Shown in pieces: positions 6,262-7,901 of a DNA stretch of 7,901 nucleotides. The stretch spans positions 1 through 7,901 of the forward strand of contig JAISXC010000194.1 in assembly GCA_031270875.1 (NCBI GenBank), written 5' to 3'. Origin of the DNA: Desulfovibrio sp. (lineage in GTDB: Bacteria > Desulfobacterota > Desulfovibrionia > Desulfovibrionales > Desulfovibrionaceae). The notes beneath the pieces are model-generated. The model was not told the origin of the DNA and did no database searches. It was given only the letters and a program-made list of their open reading frames with translations. The translations under genes and the position numbers were made by a program. Position 1 is the first letter of the stretch, and every line of letters begins with the position of its first letter.

Positions 6262-6282
6262 CGGGGGAAATGATTACCCCCG
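6262..6282. terminator. GC-rich hairpin after the CGGC-protein gene
   Basis: CGGGGG at 6262-6267 pairs with CCCCCG at 6277-6282 around a nine-base loop. No T-run follows, so it is at best a weak terminator of the preceding gene. The rest of 6213-6411 turns AT-rich and is the only plausible place for a promoter of the next gene, but I see no convincing -35/-10 pair. Confidence 0.3.
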
Positions 6283-6423
6283 GCCCCCTCATCATACATA
6301 CGTTTACTGTTTAGTGATTTCAGAGAGTTAACTTTTTTAGCCGGATGAACCAAATTTTCCTGTGTCACAAATAATTTTTCCTGTCGTACTTGGAGCAATA
6401 ACGCATAATATGAGGTGGCAAGG

Positions 6424-6975
6424 ATGAGGTGGAAGCAAATCTACGCTGAGCGTACAGTAACGGCTGAAGAGGCAGTTAAGCATATTAAATCCAATGATTA
6501 TATAGTTGTTGGGCATGCAGCTGGAGAACCTGGAATTATCTTGGATGCGATGGTCGCAGATAAAGACAGATATACAAATGTTATGATGATGCATATGATT
6601 GCTATGGGAACTTCACCATACTGCTCCAATGGACTGCAAAATAACTTTATTCATAATTCATTTTTTTGTGGAAAGACAACAAGAGATGCGGTTAATGATG
6701 GACGAGCCATCTTTACTCCCATGTTTCAGCATGAAGTTCCCCTCCTCTTTACCAGAGGAACTGTCAAGGTTGACGTGGCCCTGATCAAGGTGAGTAAGCC
6801 TGACAAGCACGGTTATTGCAGTCACAGCGTATCCGTTGACTATACAAAAGATGCCGCACAAGTTGCCGAGCTCGTGATTGCGGAAGTCAGCGACCGGATG
6901 CCGCGGACGTTGGGTGATACCTTTATTCATGTATCTGATATTGACTATATTGTTGAAACATCTAGACTTCCAGTC
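6424..6975 (+). pseudogene. Second 4-hydroxybutyrate CoA-transferase-like gene, 3' truncated
   Basis: The first 181 or so codons align with the N-terminal domain of the upstream AbfT. Shared blocks are TVTAEEAVKHIKS, GHAAGEPG, MGTSPYC, HSVSVDYTKDA and ELVIAEVSDRMPR. ATG 6424 is chosen because GAGGTGG at 6412-6418 is well spaced; a GTG at 6415 overlaps that site. Recognisable homology ends at about TSR (6958-6966), near residue 181 of an expected 430-440. The part with the catalytic glutamate and the whole C-terminal domain are therefore gone, and the enzyme cannot work. After the break the frame runs on by chance to 7386 through DNA that encodes an integrase on the other strand. Its codons are clearly more AT-rich than those of the first copy, and the two protein sequences differ a lot. 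This points to separate origin by transfer rather than a recent duplication. Confidence 0.85.
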
Positions 6976-7293
6976 ATTATCTTCGCTTTCGGCCCAGGAG
7001 GTGTAGTCATCCACGGCCTGTCCGACCGTCACCTTGATGTTTTCTATGGGGTTGACTCCGGTGGCCGCGAGTTCGGCCAAGAAGGCGGCGCGGGCGGTTC
7101 TGGCCGTTGCGGGGCGGACGCCTTTGCTGTGTCTGCCGACTGTTTTCCAGTGGCCTTTGCCTTCGTGGTCAGCGAACCAGAACGAATATACCTTGTCGGG
7201 TTTTCCAGATTTGGGATCGCGTTTGGGGGAAGGGCGGTAAAAGACGCCCTCGAATTGGTTTTTTATGTATTTTCTACTGGTTGTGGCGCTCAT
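6976..7293 (-). pseudogene. Tyrosine integrase (phage/island), N-terminal fragment
   Basis: On the minus strand, ATG 7293 begins MSATTSRKYIKNQFEGV, followed by FYRPSPKRDPKSGKPDKV, FWFADHEGKGHWKTVGRHS and TARAAFLAEL, then VTVGQAVDDYTSWAESE. This is the layout of the arm-site DNA-binding domain and the start of the core-binding domain in phage-type tyrosine recombinases. The fragment stops at the junction with the truncated CoA-transferase near 6975. The catalytic domain with its R...H-x-x-R...Y residues is therefore absent. An in-frame TTG at 7341 would add 16 residues; neither start has a clear ribosome binding site. The base composition is more GC-rich than the CoA-transferase piece it abuts. 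It is a leftover of a prophage or island end after deletion. The family call is confident in type, not in exact subfamily. Confidence 0.7.
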
Positions 7294-7332
7294 GGAGGCA
7301 ATATACGAGAACGCCGCAGGATAGGCAACGCA

Positions 7333-7354
7333 CTTAGCCAAAACTTAGCCAAAA
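7333..7354. repeat. Two tandem copies of an 11-bp unit upstream of the integrase start
   Basis: CTTAGCCAAAA occurs twice, head to tail, at 7333-7343 and 7344-7354. It lies just upstream of the integrase ATG on the minus strand. Short direct repeats next to an integrase gene can be arm-type integrase binding sites or part of an attachment site; which one applies here is not shown. Confidence 0.6.
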
Positions 7355-7789
7355 TGGAAAAATCGGCGCGGAAAAAATGGATATAATTATGCGGGATTAT
7401 TTATGATATTCGAGAGAAGAGAGGAGACGTGCATTGCAATGTGTGTGCAAAAATCAGGCCGAAACCAGCGGTTTCAACCCGCTTATCCACCATATCCTCT
7501 TCCCACCGGAAAAGGAAAATCCTTCGCTCTCGCCTTTTCATGTCGCCGCCTGAAATTGATGGTTCAACCTCTGCAACGCCGGAAAACCGCACGGCCACCA
7601 CACAAGGAACTTGACTATCCGATTGGAGAGCGAAGGGCAAGAATTTTATGGAGAATTTTTTCGGAGAAACTTCTGTTCATTTTTCCCCCATGTCCGGGAC
7701 AAGATCCGCGCCACGCCTTGAGTGTAACCTGTAACCAGAAGCCGATCCAAAATTAAACTGGACCTAAAAACCCAGGCACGACAGGATAT
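7355..7789. other. Intergenic stretch with no recognisable gene
   Basis: Open frames exist on both strands (about 117 codons forward from 7403, 79 codons reverse from 7640), but neither has a convincing start or a familiar motif, and they overlap each other. A perfect 11-bp inverted repeat, CCTTCGCTCTC at 7521-7531 and its complement at 7626-7636, frames 94 bases. A small hairpin, GAAACC at 7461-7466 with GGTTTC at 7470-7475, is also present. TATAAT at 7382-7387 has no matching -35. The stretch is probably decayed mobile DNA. Confidence 0.5.
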
Positions 7790-7901
7790 ATGAAAGTTCC
7801 CGTTCTTTCCCTCACCATAGGCATGGAGGTTCTGAACATGGAAGCAATCCTGCGGGGGGTGCGCGGCGGCATCGCTGCCCTTTCGCCGGGCATGTCCCTT
7901 G
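7790..7901 (+). CDS. Start of an unidentified gene, runs off the window
   Basis: An open frame from ATG 7790 continues to the last base, giving 37 codons. AGGA at 7783-7786 lies only 3 bases before this ATG; an inner ATG at 7838 (MEAILRGVRGG) is an alternative start. The visible protein is MKVPVLSLTIGMEVLNMEAI followed by LRGVRGGIAALSPGMSL. The upstream frame is closed by TAA at 7754, and the in-frame codons after it read TGPKNPGTTGY, so a truncated 5' end cannot be excluded. The GC-rich codons resemble the main operon. A hydrophobic start, then an amphipathic and a glycine/alanine-rich segment, could suit a membrane transporter, but I do not recognise the family and give no function. Confidence 0.45.
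   Translation, partial: MKVPVLSLTIGMEVLNMEAILRGVRGGIAALSPGMSL

Noticed and set aside
6415..7386. A single 323-codon fusion protein
   Set aside because: Only the first 181 or so codons after ATG 6424 are CoA-transferase. The rest is the antisense of an integrase coding region that happens to be open.
7461..7492. tRNA-like 3' end: a 5-bp stem with a seven-base loop followed by TCCACCA
   Set aside because: The loop reads TTTCAAC and does not fit the T-loop pattern TTCRANY, and I find no matching acceptor or anticodon arm upstream. It is probably just a hairpin.

Overview
The window looks like an accessory, mobile-element-scarred stretch of an anaerobic bacterial chromosome. Base composition, the start of a YgiB-like lipoprotein, and an integrase N-terminus of a kind I associate with Desulfovibrio-type phages make a Desulfovibrio/Bilophila-like Desulfobacterota host plausible. 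This is an inference from impression, not from a search.

Layout. Positions 1-138 (minus) hold the start of a DUF1190/YgiB-like lipoprotein gene that runs off the window. Positions 193-365 carry a dense series of six perfect hairpins in non-coding DNA. Positions 569-1321 (minus) hold an IS1380-family transposase with most of its catalytic middle deleted. Positions 1449-2060 hold a DUF1097 membrane protein gene whose reading frame is broken at a (TA)9 dinucleotide tract. It may be switched off by slippage, or it may be a pseudogene, because its start is also abnormal.

The metabolic core is a same-strand set: 4-hydroxybutyrate CoA-transferase (2075-3376), a metallo-beta-lactamase-fold lactonase (3525-4304) and 4-hydroxybutyryl-CoA dehydratase/vinylacetyl-CoA isomerase (4354-5802). 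A small double-cysteine-motif protein (5937-6212) follows. Catalytic or ligand residues can be seen in all three enzymes. Read together they suggest gamma-butyrolactone -> 4-hydroxybutyrate -> 4-hydroxybutyryl-CoA -> crotonyl-CoA. In this route the lactonase either feeds external lactone into the pathway or recovers lactone that forms spontaneously from 4-hydroxybutyryl-CoA. No succinic semialdehyde or 4-hydroxybutyrate dehydrogenase is present in the window.

Downstream, a second and more AT-rich CoA-transferase gene (from 6424) is cut off after about 181 codons. It abuts an oppositely oriented integrase gene that keeps only its N-terminal part, so this is a recombination scar. Positions 7355-7789 hold no gene I can recognise. 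A new gene begins at about 7790 and leaves the window.
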